Below, piece after piece: positions 8,590 through 16,481 of a stretch of DNA of 64,000 nt. The stretch comes from SZUA-442 sp963759175. Its GTDB lineage: Bacteria; Actinomycetota; Acidimicrobiia; Spongiisociales; UBA5794. How positions within the stretch are numbered: position 1 is the first letter of the stretch; every line of letters starts with the position of its first letter. Location of the stretch: contig CAVWXP010000008.1 in assembly GCA_963759175.1 (NCBI GenBank), positions 1 to 64,000 on the forward strand, given 5' to 3'. The notes under the pieces were generated by a model. That model worked only from the letters and a program-made list of their open reading frames with translations, did no database searches and was not told where the DNA came from. A program made the translations under genes and the position numbers.

Positions 8590-9088
8590 TCAGCGGCGCC
8601 GAAGGCGGGCTTCGAGGCTGGGAGGGCAACGATGTCCTTCGGTCGCCCCGCCGCCCGCTTCGATGCGACGACGTCCTCCAGCGAGGCCACCGGCACATCG
8701 ACCGCACATACCTAGAAGACCGAAGCCTGATCAGTGAGGCTCGTGTAGCCGTCGGGGAATCCGTCAGGAACGAAACACAGATCGAGGGGACCATGGTCCG
8801 TGATCAGGGTCATCGACTCGACCGTACGCAGCATCTCCGCGTCCGGCTCGAACCGGACACCGTCCGGGATCGCCTTCGACCCGAGGCCGCGCGCCGAGGT
8901 CTACCAGGCCGAGGCGAGCCTCCCCAGGTTGTCCTCGTCCGTCGACGGGCAGATGTCAACGTCGACGGTGGCATGCCCGGTGGCGTGGAGGCGAGCTGCC
9001 ACGCCTCTGATGATCACGAACCGCACCCGTGATCGATGAGAACGCGACACATGGTTGCGATGTGCTCGTCACTCAGCTCACGCGGCAT
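8590..9088 (-). pseudogene. Nucleotidyltransferase-fold protein, inactivated
   Basis: In the corrected frame the sequence reads MPRELSDEHIATMCRVLIDH, GVAARLHATGHATVDVDICP, then LITDHGPLDLCFVPDGFP and VPVASLEDVVASKRAAGRPK. This is a small nucleotidyltransferase of the type often paired with XRE-like proteins in actinobacteria. It is disrupted by TAG codons (after RLASAW and after ASVF), a missing base after IDHG, and a shift before the C-terminal LEARLRRR. The ATG at 9088 overlaps the stop of the XRE gene by 11 bases, so the two were translationally coupled. Any toxin or antitoxin role is inference from the pairing. Confidence 0.7.
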
Positions 9089-9437
9089 CGCTGGCCAGCC
9101 GGTAGCCCTGTGCCCTCAGCCTCTCCCTCGTCGCCGCATCCAGACTCCGCTCCCACTCGGCGAGCACCGCATCATGATTGTCGAGATCGGCAAGCTCCAG
9201 ACCCAGCTCCAGGCCCGCTCGTTCCAGGAGCCGCAACATCGTGGGCAACGTCGGCTGACGACGACCCGACTCGTACGCCGACAAGGTTGGCTGGGCAATC
9301 CCGACCAGATCCGCGAACGCCGTCTGCGACAACCCGAGCCGTGTCCGAGAGAGCTGCAGAACCGGTCCCGGCGAATGACGCTCCTCAGTTGGCGACCGCA
9401 AATGAGCCTGACGTCCGGCTTGGACAAGGGCCGACAC
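9078..9437 (-). CDS. XRE-family helix-turn-helix protein
   Basis: 119 residues. A Cro/C1-type HTH (LSRTRLGLSQTAFADLVGIA, then LSAYESGRRQPTLPTMLRLL) occupies about residues 29-85. A short helical tail (HDAVLAEWERSLDAATRERL) follows. It probably represses its own two-gene unit. The downstream partner, a nucleotidyltransferase, is a pseudogene, so any paired system is no longer functional. The start is not certain, because an internal GTG/ATG nearer the HTH would also work. Confidence 0.8.
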   Translation of the reverse strand: MSALVQAGRQAHLRSPTEERHSPGPVLQLSRTRLGLSQTAFADLVGIAQPTLSAYESGRRQPTLPTMLRLLERAGLELGLELADLDNHDAVLAEWERSLDAATRERLRAQGYRLASDAA

Positions 9438-9573
9438 GGTTTCGATACCTCAGCTTCCTAGTTGCGTCTACGGACGTGGTGTCGGGAGTGCCCCTGCGCG
9501 GCTACGGCTTCGTCGATCGATGTCATGAGTCGGTGCTTGCCTTCTCGATGTAGGCCCGCCAGTGTGTCCTGTT

Positions 9574-9879
9574 ATGGCGACCAACGGATTGAGGCGTGGA
9601 GTGGTCCTGGCCTTGCTGGGCGCGATTCTTCTGTTCACGTACCCGGTCGTGTGGCTGATCGGCTATCAAGATCACGCATGGCGGAACGGCGCGGCCGCCG
9701 TGACGGTGGCATTGGTAGCTACCGCGGTGAGTCTCTTGCTCCTTCGCTTGCGACTCAATCTACAGCCCCCAATTCGCCGATGGCTCTACTGGCTCGCTCT
9801 CGGCATCTCAGTCGCTGGGCTGATCTCGGCTCTCGTCTGGACCGCATTCGACAGCTCGTTGGTCGGGCCGATCGACTAG
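9574..9879 (+). CDS. Small three-helix membrane protein
   Basis: 101 residues from ATG 9574 (MATNGLRRG). Three hydrophobic segments (VVLALLGAILLFTYPVVWLI, AAAVTVALVATAVSLLLLRL, WLYWLALGISVAGLISALVW) are separated by charged loops, with a short outside tail. No known family was recognised. It stands alone inside the integrative element. Confidence 0.55.
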   Translation: MATNGLRRGVVLALLGAILLFTYPVVWLIGYQDHAWRNGAAAVTVALVATAVSLLLLRLRLNLQPPIRRWLYWLALGISVAGLISALVWTAFDSSLVGPID

Positions 9880-9908
9880 CGGAGATGTCCGGGGGTTCGG
9901 CAGCAACA

Positions 9909-11117
9909 TCACCGACGGCCGCCCGCCGGTGGCTCAGAGCTTTCCCCGAGGTACTCGACCAGAAAGACCCTGTAGCTATCCTTGTTAAGCACCTCTGCAG
10001 AACGTGGTTCGCCAGACGCATCTAGATCAACGTGCACCGCTCCTCCGTCGAACAGCCCTTGTGGCGCCAGTCGATCGGGGATTGCCAGCCCAGCGAGAGC
10101 GCGGCTAACAGATGCAACGAGACCCTTGTCCTCCGCAACTGCATTTGGAACCGCTTCGATCGGGAAGCCGTTCGTCCAGGTGAGCAGCTGCGGGATCAGA
10201 TCGCTCGGTCCCCAACCCATCACGGTGGTGAGTCCCTGCGCATCGGTCGCCTTGTCGACCAGCGAAGGGCCGATATAGCCCACTCCCTCGAAGTAGAGGC
10301 CCACCGAATCCGTGGAAACGATGGACGGGTCGTAGGTTACCTCGACCACCCACCACGCCCACGATGGATCGATACCAACGTCAGCTTTGACTTCCTCGGG
10401 CACCTGCGAGAGATCGAGCGGTAGCTGACGATACCTCGGTGGCTGCTCTGCCCACGCTTGGGTCGCAGCAGCCGCGTCAAGCGTCCCCGACCGAGACGCG
10501 GAAGCGCGGCGAGTCGTCCCGCCTCAGACGCCTCAGGTGACACTGCCGCAGCACGTCCGTAGATTTCCAGGTCACGAGCGATCTCAAGAAGCGCAGTCTG
10601 GGGCGTCGCGTTTCCCATCGCTGCTACTTCGAGGTCGGCTTTGATCGACTCGGGAAGACCCGCTGCGGGCTGTCCACTCGCGGATTCGAGTACAACGTGC
10701 CGAACAGGACCGGTTCGCCACTCGCTGTGTGCCTCACTGTTAGTGCAACGGTGTAGCGACCCTCGGCGCTGAGCGTAGCCCTGGCCAAGATGCGAACGTG
10801 AATTCTTCGCCCTCCACTGGGGCAGGCACATGGATAGCTGGTCCGGACCGTTGGGGGTAGGAGCCTCGCTCATAGCTAACACCCACGGACTCTCCACTCC
10901 AGAAGGTCGTTTCGCTCAAGGGGCTGTCCGAAGCGGATTCGGCCACCACCTCCACGATCGCGGCAAAGGATGACTCGTCAAGGGCTGGCGGTGCTTCGTC
11001 CATGATCCCTTGCATGCGACTTGAGACCTCGTTGATAACCGCCGCGGTGGCAAGCAGGGCGAGCAGGGCTCCAATCAGCAGCAGCTGGTACTTCACGGTC
11101 ACTCGTCGCACAGTCAT
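9909..11117 (-). pseudogene. Membrane-anchored exported protein, frameshifted
   Basis: Begins intact from ATG 11117 with one N-terminal transmembrane helix (YQLLLIGALLALLATAAVIN), and then the protein character hops between frames. RATLSAEGRYTVALTVRHTA lies around 10740, GQPAAGLPESIKADLEVAAM around 10650, and VPEEVKADVGIDPSWAWWVV to the end at 9909. At least three single-base shifts are needed. The ATG overlaps the stop of the metzincin gene (ATGA), so the two form one operon. No family was recognised. The exterior domain was probably about 370 residues. Confidence 0.6.
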
Positions 11118-12247
11118 CGGTTCAACATCACGCGTGTCCGGTCAACCTTGACGTAGGTTGGGTACCCCGAGCCGTCGATCGGGCGCTCCATGTTGTTGTA
11201 GACCGCGACGCGAGTGTGCAATCGACCGTTCGTCCCACCGGTGTCCTGCCACATGACAGGTGTACTGCAGTACGACCAGTACGTACCGGGATAGCACGTG
11301 GTACTCACATCCACCCAGCCGCCAGGGGACAATGTCGAGTTGAGGTTGGCGCACGACGACACGATGTTGCCTTGGTACATGTGCCAGCGCGCGTAGAGGA
11401 AGAGCTTGACGTTTCCACTATCGATCGACGACGCTTTGCGGTAGTTGACGCGGGCCTTCAAGTTGCCTGAAACCGTCCACGGGATGATGGTGCTGTTCTC
11501 GATTCGGGTATACCAGTGTTGGTTCTTGAAGAGGGCGTACCACGGCGAACCGTCGGCGCCACCGCCAGACGATGAGGCATAGAAGCTCGGAGAACCGACC
11601 TGTGTCCACCACTCGAGATGGCCCGATTCGTTCTCCTCGAACGATGCGTTCGCAGTGATCGTGTCATAGCCACCCGAGGTCTCGAACTGTGAGGTGAGAG
11701 CCGCCTCGTCATCGTTCGAGAGGGTCTCCCTAGCGGTGCTCGTCACGCACGTCGCCATTGTCGCCGGTCCGCCAGCGAATGCGTCGTCATCCCCAGAGTG
11801 ACCGAGGCCGAAGGCGTGGCCCCACTCGTGCGCAGCAACCTGGGTCAGCGTGAGCGGATTCGCTGGGTCGTTGTATGCCGAGAGCTTCTGGGTGTTGAAC
11901 TCGATGTTGTGGACTACGAAGCAGACGGTTCGGGCGTTGCTTGTAGAGCCGAGGTCTTGCCATCGAGCAGTCCACGATTGGCCACCCTTCGTGATCAGCC
12001 AGCCCCCGTTGTACCGCTCAACGTCGTGCGCCCATGCATAGAAGCCGTCCTCGAACTCGCCCTTCAGGGCCGGGTAGGTATTCCACTCGCTGCCGTTGTA
12101 CGCCCATGTCGACGTCTGAAGGTCTCCGCAGGGACTTGACCCGTAGGTGACGATGTCAGGGTTCGCGGCTGACGCAGCACCGCCAGTGACGACTGTTAGA
12201 ACCACCATCAGCACCACCGTTGGTGCAATGTCCCTTAGGTTCCGCAA
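11114..12247 (-). CDS. Secreted zinc metalloprotease, metzincin type
   Basis: 377 residues with a clear signal peptide (TVVLMVVLTVVTGGAASA). The zinc site is H140-E-W-G-H144-A-F-G-L-G-H150, the complete HExxHxxGxxH of metzincins, with a Met-turn candidate (ATMATCV) downstream. The C-terminal half (about 200-377) looks like a beta-rich, carbohydrate-binding-type module and is rich in Cys, Trp and Tyr. It should act outside the cell. It is translationally coupled to the broken membrane-anchored protein downstream and lies inside the integrative element. Substrate unknown. Confidence 0.85.
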   Translation of the reverse strand: MRNLRDIAPTVVLMVVLTVVTGGAASAANPDIVTYGSSPCGDLQTSTWAYNGSEWNTYPALKGEFEDGFYAWAHDVERYNGGWLITKGGQSWTARWQDLGSTSNARTVCFVVHNIEFNTQKLSAYNDPANPLTLTQVAAHEWGHAFGLGHSGDDDAFAGGPATMATCVTSTARETLSNDDEAALTSQFETSGGYDTITANASFEENESGHLEWWTQVGSPSFYASSSGGGADGSPWYALFKNQHWYTRIENSTIIPWTVSGNLKARVNYRKASSIDSGNVKLFLYARWHMYQGNIVSSCANLNSTLSPGGWVDVSTTCYPGTYWSYCSTPVMWQDTGGTNGRLHTRVAVYNNMERPIDGSGYPTYVKVDRTRVMLNR

Positions 12248-12551
12248 GCGTGCTCACCAACCCTTCGCCGATGATTGCAGAGTGCTCGAGCACATCAGGG
12301 TTGTCAATGACCATTTGCACCTAGTCATGGCACCCTTGCGAAGCTGGTCGCAAGGGTGCCTCCGATCGTCCTTGGTCGAGCTTGCTTCCGCGGCTCAGTC
12401 CCGACTGGACTCGTCACCTCGACGCCAGGTTCGCTAGCTGTGACAACCGAAGACGTTGTCCCTGCCTGGATGGAGTGAAGGGGAGCCCTCCGAACGAGAC
12501 TGTGGGTTGACGGACTCACAACTCGAAGGAAGGCTCGCCCACGGTAGGTCT

Positions 12552-13050
12552 CTGCATCCGAATACGCCTCTCACGGTGGAGGGACGTCGTCGGATGATGC
12601 GTTGTATCACGGATCGTGGCTGGTCGGTGACCGCGACAGCCGAGCGGTTCCAGGTCGATGCCAAGACGGTGCGGAAGTGGCGGGACCGGTGGCTGTTTGA
12701 CGGCGATGCTGTGTTGTGGGATCGATCGTCTCGGCCACGGCGGTCACCGAACCGCACACCGAGGCACCTGCGACGTCGGGCGCTGCATCTTCGCTCCAAA
12801 CGCGGTGGAGTGCTGACCACGTCGAGGTCGGGTTGGCACCCTCGACCGTGCAAAAGATCCTCAACAGTGCCGGTATCGGTCGTCTGGATAGTGGAGACCG
12901 GGCCACGCGGCGTGAACCCGTACGCCGGTATCAACGAGAACACCAGGTGAGCTCATCCACGTTGACATCAAGGAGCTCGCCGGGATCCCACACGGCGGCG
13001 GATGGCGCACGAGAGGACGCGGCTACCCCGGTGAAGGCGCCAGGGTCCGC
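12552..13050 (+). pseudogene. Decayed IS481-family transposase fragment
   Basis: LHPNTPLTVEGRRRMMRCIT, WSVTATAERFQVDAKTVRKW and DRSSRPRRSPNRTP match the N-terminal HTH and arginine linker of the intact transposase at 2339-3301. After a frameshift near 12810 the match resumes with VGLAPSTVQKILNSAGIGRL. In a third frame it gives ELIHVDIKELAGIPHGGGWR, which includes the first catalytic Asp. The rest of the catalytic core is gone. No terminal inverted repeats were found. Confidence 0.75.
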
Positions 13051-13947
13051 ATGGTCGGTGATTCTCAGTCCGACATTGGATCGGACGGTTCAGGCCAAGC
13101 ACCAGCGGCAGAGGGAGGGCACGACGCTCGCTACAACGCCGCAACCGGAGTCCAGCATCGTTGTGGTGTTCTTGGAGATCGGTCCGACCGAAGACCGGAT
13201 GCTGCTGTCGAGATGCTCCGATCTCGCCCCGAATCCGTCGAGCTGCTCGCGGTGACTACCACGGAAGCGGAGGCAGAGATCCGGGCGGGTATGCCACCTG
13301 GAGAGCCGATGTGGAGCGACGGACCGGGATTGGTCGCCTCCGTGCGGATCCGTGTCGACACTGATGCCGATGCCAACACGCTGATCAAGTATGCCGCCGA
13401 CCTCCAGGGTGTCTCGTGGGCTGATGCCTATGTCGGCGCGATCGACGCGTACCCGCCGTGGAGCTACCAGGGATCAACCGTCGTCGAGTACGACGTGACC
13501 ACGACGACATCCGTCGGCCCCGTAGCAACCGAGGCAGACCTCCCCTCGATAACCCTCAACGCATTCGGCGGCAGCGAATCGGTCAACCTGTCGGAACTTG
13601 AACGGCCTCTGCTGATGGTGCTGTGGGCACCGTGGTGTGTCCCATGCAACTCGCAGGTCGCGGTCGTCGAACAAGTCGCTGCCGCTCGCCCGGGCCTGAA
13701 CGTGGTCGGGGTCGCCGTCGAGACAACGGGAACCGTGCCGGCAACGTGGGCCGATGATCTCGATTCATGGCTTTCTGAGTGGCAACCCACATATCGGAAC
13801 TACCAAGACGACGGCGAGCTGTGGGCCGCGCTCGATGCATACGGCCTACCTGTCGTGGTCCTCGTCCAACAGGGCGACGCCGCTCAGCTCATCCCCGGCG
13901 AACTCACCACCGATGAGCTACTGCGGGAGATCGACGAACGATCGTAG
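13051..13947 (+). CDS. Thioredoxin-like (TlpA/ResA type) protein, 5' end disturbed
   Basis: The C-terminal ~140 residues form a thioredoxin-fold domain with active site W-C-V-P-C (LWAPWCVPCNSQVAVVEQ) and a cis-Pro region (AYGLPVVVLV). Residues about 50-140 (SRPESVELLAVTTTEAEAEI...YAADLQGVSWADAYVG) resemble the extracellular domain of FtsX-type permeases. The first ~45 residues of the open frame are low-complexity. A better N-terminal match (SSIVVVFLEIGPTED) lies in another frame ending near 13195, so the original gene is truncated upstream by transposase remnants and shifted. A redox function is unproven. Confidence 0.6.
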   Translation: MVGDSQSDIGSDGSGQAPAAEGGHDARYNAATGVQHRCGVLGDRSDRRPDAAVEMLRSRPESVELLAVTTTEAEAEIRAGMPPGEPMWSDGPGLVASVRIRVDTDADANTLIKYAADLQGVSWADAYVGAIDAYPPWSYQGSTVVEYDVTTTTSVGPVATEADLPSITLNAFGGSESVNLSELERPLLMVLWAPWCVPCNSQVAVVEQVAAARPGLNVVGVAVETTGTVPATWADDLDSWLSEWQPTYRNYQDDGELWAALDAYGLPVVVLVQQGDAAQLIPGELTTDELLREIDERS

Positions 13948-13964
13948 CCCTGCCGCGAACGCCA

Positions 13965-14504
13965 TCACGCGCCATCTGGTGAGCCTCGGCGTCCACTGGC
14001 GGCGTAGCGTGTGGATGCGCCGTGGCAGCGCTTGTACTTGTCGCCGGACCCGCACGGACACGGTTTGTTGCGACCGATCTTGGTACCGGGTCGAGAAGGC
14101 AGGCCTGACATCTTCTGAGTGGCCTCAAGCTGCCGTTCACGGACCTCAACCTCGTACTCGGCTCGTCGAAGCTGCTCGCTCCACCTGACAAGCCGCTCCT
14201 CACCTTCGGCGAGCATCCGCTCTCGCCCGTCGAGCGCTTCTTCCCGTTCGTCGAGACGACGCTCAGCCCGCTCCAGAAGCGGCAGCGCATCATCGCCATC
14301 GCCCGCAGACACCAGCTCACCATTGATCAACTCGGCAATCGCCCGACCCATCGAAACCCCGACCAGGTGGCAATAGCGCTTCCAGGTCGACCACACCGCC
14401 TCTCTGACCGGAACCCGCACCATCCGGTACCGCTCATCACGACCGAGCCCCGCTAACAGCTTCCGATCCAATCTCGCCAATGTGCCACGGTTGAGGTCCA
14501 TCAC
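13965..14504 (-). CDS. SEC-C zinc-motif protein with coiled coil
   Basis: 179 residues. The N-terminal ~50 residues (MVRVPVREAVWSTWKRYCHL) look like a small DNA-binding or regulatory fold. Residues about 75-130 are a charged coiled coil (ERAERRLDEREEALDGRERM). The C-terminus is a canonical SEC-C zinc motif, RNKPCPCGSGDKYKRCHG. SEC-C motifs recur at protein C-termini as metal-binding adaptors. A perfect 14-bp palindrome lies 14-27 bases upstream of the start. It is intact within an otherwise eroding element. Confidence 0.75.
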   Translation of the reverse strand: MMDLNRGTLARLDRKLLAGLGRDERYRMVRVPVREAVWSTWKRYCHLVGVSMGRAIAELINGELVSAGDGDDALPLLERAERRLDEREEALDGRERMLAEGEERLVRWSEQLRRAEYEVEVRERQLEATQKMSGLPSRPGTKIGRNKPCPCGSGDKYKRCHGASTRYAASGRRGSPDGA

Positions 14505-14517
14505 CTCCGCCTCACCC

Positions 14518-14531
14518 GTCTACATGTAGAC
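14518..14531. promoter_or_regulatory. 14-bp palindrome upstream of the SEC-C gene
   Basis: GTCTACATGTAGAC is perfectly self-complementary and ends 14 bases before the SEC-C gene start. The position suits an operator, possibly for autoregulation. Binding is inference. Confidence 0.5.
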
Positions 14532-15116
14532 ATCGGGCAACTTGTTGCACGTGCGTGTGGTTTTGGAGGGTGGCAGGCGCGCATCGCGATCGCGATCCGG
14601 GATGCGCTGGCGAGTCGACTGCTGGGCTGATGCGGTTGGTGTGACATCGGGTTCCTTTGTCGCGATTGGCTAAGTGCTCATCGTGGAGTAGGACCCTGTC
14701 ATCTCGTGACCATTCGCCGCGACCGTCGGGGATCGAGGGGATGTCCGGACACCGTTGGGGCGCTTGGTGAAGTGCTCTGGGCGCTCTCGACGTCCACGAG
14801 GATGCTCGCAACAACCGATACGAACGTTCCTGGCTGTCCAACCGCCACGAGGCCGTGACGGCCTGTTTCAACGCTCGCGACGGCCGGGGCTCCGGCATCC
14901 GCGGACGCATCCAGCTCCGTCGTTGCGCGTGCGACCCCTTTCCGCAGAGTGTCAGGAGACCTGTCGCGAACCTTCCAACTCGAACGTTCGGCGAGCCTTG
15001 AGGCCTACCCAGCGAGGTTGCCGGAGCGTTGGGCGGCGAACCCGCCGACCCCGATTCTCTGTCAATGAGCGTCGAGTTGGAGGGTTGCTGACACTCTGGC
15101 GACAGGGTCATCCGGC
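14532..15116. other. 585 bp without a supportable gene, containing an inverted repeat
   Basis: Lies between the divergent SEC-C gene and the integrase. Fragmentary coding character (ERSWLSNRHEAVTACFNARD near 14820-14880) is not part of any complete frame. The right part holds an imperfect inverted repeat (14947-14984 and 15073-15098) just before the integrase start. Confidence 0.45.
14947..15098. repeat. Imperfect inverted repeat before the integrase
   Basis: Left arm CAGAGTGTCAG (14947-14957) plus AACCTTCCAACTCG (14971-14984). Right arm 15073-15098 is the reverse complement of both blocks with one mismatch, without the 13-base insertion. It ends 19 bases before the integrase start, so it may be an integrase or excisionase arm site or a decayed IS end. 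Confidence 0.45.
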
Positions 15117-16232
15117 ATGGTCGCCACAGAGAACGCGTCGAAGGGACGTGAGGTGGCTTCGATCCGCAGAGTTGTTCACCGGACCGGTCGCACGTCGTGG
15201 CAGGCCCGGTGGAGGGACCCCACCGGGGCGCAGCGGTCGAAGAACTTCGGTCGTCGTATCGACGCTGAACGGTTCCTCGTTACCGTCGAGGCCCGCAAGC
15301 TCGCCGGCACCTACATCGACCCCGGTGCAGGACGTGTCCGCCTCGGCGACTTCACTGAACAGGCCACCTCGGGGTGGGTGAACCGACGCGACTCGACGAA
15401 AGCCCGCGACGAGTCGTATCTGCGCAGCCTCGTCCTCCCCGCCTTCGCCGACATGCCGATCGGCGCCATCGGTGTCTTCGACGTCCAGGAATGGGTGGGG
15501 GACCTCGACGCCGACGGGTACGCCCCAGCCACCATCCGCAAGGCCCACCAGCTGCTCGGACGAATCCTCAACGACGCGGTCAGCGGCGGAATCATCGCCG
15601 CCAGCCCGTGCCGCAACATCACCCTGCCCAGGATCGAAGACACCGAGAAGCGGTTCCTCTCCCCCGACGAGATCACCCACCTCGCCGACACCATCGATCC
15701 CCGCTACCGAGCCCTCGTCATCACCGCCGCGTACACCGGGTGCCGCATCGGGGAACTCATCGCCCTCGACACCGACCGCTACCAACCCGACCAGCAGATC
15801 ATCCGCGTCGAACGATCACTCGCCGAGGTGCGCGGGCACCTCCGCTTCGGGCAACCCAAAACCGCAGCCGCCCGCCGCGCCGTGTCGCTACCGCACTGGC
15901 TACCCGACGTGATCGACCGGCACCTGGCGGACTATCCGCCCGGACCCGACGGCTTGCTGTTCACCGCCTCCGAAGGCGGGCCCATCCGCCGCAACGCCTT
16001 CCGATCCCGCGTCTGGCTCCCCGCCGTCGACGACTCCGTCGGTGAGCCGATGCGGTTCCACGACCTGCGCCACAGCCACGTCGCCCTCCTCATCGCCCAA
16101 GGTGCCCACCCGGCCGTGATCGCCTCCCGCCTCGGGCACACCAGCGTCAAGACCGTCCTCGACGTCTACGGCCACCTCTACGAAGGCCTCGACCGCAACG
16201 CCGCCGACACCCTCGACCCGCCCTGGGACTGA
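15117..16232 (+). CDS. Tyrosine recombinase / site-specific integrase
   Basis: 371 residues. There is an N-terminal AP2-like arm-binding region (SWQARWRDPTGAQRSKNFGR), a core-binding SAM-like domain (about 70-165) and a catalytic domain. Catalytic residues are R210 (TGCRIGEL), K248 (GQPKTAAARR), H315-D-L-R318, H341 (GHTSVKT) and the nucleophile Y351 (LDVYGHLY). The start is ATG 15117. The gene points at the tRNA-Val(CAC) gene 98 bp away, the usual layout for an integrase using a tRNA 3' end as attB. It appears intact and would catalyse integration or excision between the 45-bp repeats. Confidence 0.93.
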   Translation: MVATENASKGREVASIRRVVHRTGRTSWQARWRDPTGAQRSKNFGRRIDAERFLVTVEARKLAGTYIDPGAGRVRLGDFTEQATSGWVNRRDSTKARDESYLRSLVLPAFADMPIGAIGVFDVQEWVGDLDADGYAPATIRKAHQLLGRILNDAVSGGIIAASPCRNITLPRIEDTEKRFLSPDEITHLADTIDPRYRALVITAAYTGCRIGELIALDTDRYQPDQQIIRVERSLAEVRGHLRFGQPKTAAARRAVSLPHWLPDVIDRHLADYPPGPDGLLFTASEGGPIRRNAFRSRVWLPAVDDSVGEPMRFHDLRHSHVALLIAQGAHPAVIASRLGHTSVKTVLDVYGHLYEGLDRNAADTLDPPWD

Positions 16233-16328
16233 TCGTGATGTGGACGCAATGTGGACGCGACGCAACCGGCACCGCGACCAAGGAAGGGGATTGACCTAGG
16301 AAATCCAACAGCACAAGGGCTTCCGGTC

Positions 16329-16379
16329 GTGGGCGCTACTGGGATCGAACCAGTGACCTCTGCCGTGTGAAGGCAGCGC
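16329..16379 (-). repeat. Attachment-site copy A (attL) inside tRNA-Val(CAC)
   Basis: 51 bp shared exactly with 3790-3840, the first 45 of them also with 8396-8440. It covers the anticodon arm, T arm and acceptor 3' strand of the functional tRNA gene. Confidence 0.85.
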
Positions 16380-16401
16380 TCTCCCGCTGAGCTAAGCGCC
16401 C
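16330..16401 (-). tRNA. tRNA-Val (anticodon CAC)
   Basis: 72-nt cloverleaf: acceptor GGGCGCT/AGCGCCC with discriminator A, D stem GCTC/GAGC, anticodon stem CTGCC/GGCAG with loop TTCACAC (anticodon CAC), T arm ACTGG-TTCGATC-CCAGT. CCA is not encoded. It serves as the integration site of the adjacent element. Confidence 0.97.
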
Positions 16402-16481
16402 GAATGCATCGGCATTGTAGGTGCCTGCGCTCGTGCACCGGCACCGCCACCGGGCAAGGTGCTGGCGACGAACCAGTCCTC

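Larger units (their letters stand above)
8441..16373. mobile_element. Integrative element in tRNA-Val(CAC), about 7.9 kb
   Basis: Bounded by 45-bp direct repeats 8396-8440 and 16329-16373. The latter lies inside the intact tRNA gene, and a tyrosine integrase (15117-16232) is directly beside it. Cargo in order: nucleotidyltransferase pseudogene, XRE regulator, small membrane protein, broken exported protein, secreted metzincin, IS481 fragment, thioredoxin-like protein, SEC-C protein, integrase. No replication, conjugation or phage structural gene was recognised, so it is a non-autonomous or decayed genomic island. Several cargo genes carry stops or frameshifts, suggesting an old insertion. Confidence 0.75.

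Noticed and set aside
14755..15381. 208-codon frame before and over the integrase start
   Set aside because: Overlaps the integrase in another frame and has no consistent domain; only a short fragment upstream looks protein-like.
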